The translations under genes and the position numbers were made by a program. From Taenia hydatigena (lineage: Eukaryota > Platyhelminthes > Cestoda > Cyclophyllidea > Taeniidae), in assembly GCA_036345935.2 (NCBI GenBank), contig JADWOT020000005.1, positions 6,753,960 through 6,817,959 on the forward strand: a DNA stretch of 64,000 nucleotides. Reading direction: 5' to 3'. This document shows positions 63,086-64,000 of the stretch, piece by piece; positions within the stretch are counted from its first letter, which is position 1, and each line of letters begins with the position of its first letter. Below the pieces are notes generated by a model, which saw nothing but the letters and a program-made list of their open reading frames with translations, did not search any database and had not been told where the DNA came from.

Positions 63086-64000
63086 GCGTAATAATAAGGC
63101 GTGCGTGCGCTCTCAACGGGTGTCGGCAGCCTTTGATCTTGTCCGTCCGGTTTTTCCCCATTACATCCACACGTCAACCTCACATTTTCTTCGCAGCATC
63201 CCGATGCAATATACTTAACCAAACGAGTACCCTTATAAATAAATACCCAACTTCGACCATAAGTGGTCTCTTTCACTTGGGTGAAGTGGAAGAGATTGAG
63301 TTTTTCTCGCCATCTTGCAAAAAGGCACATTGAAACCAAGCCCTTAAACCCTCTTAATAATGTAAATAAAGTGGGTTTTATTGATTTGGCTGGGGGTTGC
63401 CTGTGCACAAGATTGACCCCGTGAGACCCGAAAATTCCTCATACTTTGCTTATTTTGGCGCATAAAAATAAATTATGTGGCATAATTTTGCAAAAATAAT
63501 TACAAACAGGAGTAATTAGCATCAGCTTACATAAATTATCGTAGTTGTGGATTTCAATTCCTTTTTATTAAATTATCGCTTTCGTATGCATTACCAAAAA
63601 GCGATTCTCAATCGCGTGTTGCAATAGGCCTGGAAAAAAATTATCTATTAAACAAATGACACTCCACGTAGCCTGCTTTGAGTTGAGGTGTGGTGAAGAA
63701 GTAAACACAGTCCAGTCCCGATACCTGGAGTTTTGTTCAGTCATTCCAAAATTGCAATGGTATTCACCTAGATTTATAGGGTTTTAAGGAGTTGAATTGC
63801 AATTTTTTGTCAAAAATAGACTAATGTTTTAAAATTATGGGCAAGTAGTGCATTGTTCCATAAATATTCCCCAAGTTGTAAGGAAATACATCCTCTAAAA
63901 GCATAAAATGGGGAACTTTGCAAAGTTAAACTATTCTGCTGACTTTCAACAGTTTTTTCTTTGCCTACAACATTGAGCCAAAAAATTCGAAAGGATTATA

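Larger units (their letters stand above)
61331..64000. other. Intergenic to window end
   Basis: AT-rich. It has a TTA/ATT run at 62335-62361 and a CA microsatellite at 63061-63085 with CpG-rich flanks. Overlapping frames here of up to 142 codons run across the CA repeat and are rejected as genes. Confidence 0.5.

Noticed and set aside
62980..63408. 142-codon minus-strand frame and overlapping frames across the CA repeat
   Set aside because: The frame runs through a dinucleotide repeat that gives alternating Cys-Val, a usual artefact.

Overview
This is eukaryotic, intron-rich DNA with long AT-rich non-coding stretches, many CA/GT microsatellites and only two genes that I can support. The organism is probably a flatworm, most likely a tapeworm. 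The evidence is a lophotrochozoan-type central Hox gene (Lox5), compact introns with GT-AG borders, and a short LTR-type non-coding element like the TRIMs described in taeniid cestodes. The lineage call is an inference, because no species-specific marker was available.

Layout. Positions 118-7835 (+) hold the 3' portion of a p55-type MAGUK scaffold gene: the end of an L27 domain, then PDZ, SH3 and guanylate-kinase-like domains, then a long low-complexity C-terminal tail. Nine exons are joined with fully consistent splice phases, giving 824 codons; the 5' exons lie outside the window. Its first visible intron carries a complete miniature LTR element and a solo LTR. Positions 7836-24831 contain no convincing gene, but do hold a further solo LTR, a GC-rich CpG/CA-rich island and a compact TATA/AATAAA module. 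Positions 24832-33961 (-) hold a complete four-exon Hox gene, Lox5, of 681 codons. Its hexapeptide sits at the end of exon 1 and its homeobox is split by two introns. Positions 33962-64000, upstream of Lox5, form a gene desert of about 30 kb with one more solo LTR, several microsatellites and several GC-rich islands that may be regulatory.

The two genes are transcribed towards each other with 17 kb between their stop codons. They belong to unrelated pathways: cell-junction scaffolding, and axial patterning transcription. No operon or functional coupling is visible. The most notable observations are the double-split homeobox, the dispersed TRIM/LTR family (five LTR copies, one complete element), and the MAGUK peculiarities: a PDZ loop insertion, loss of the Arg-containing phosphate-binding segment of the GUK domain, and an acidic tail.
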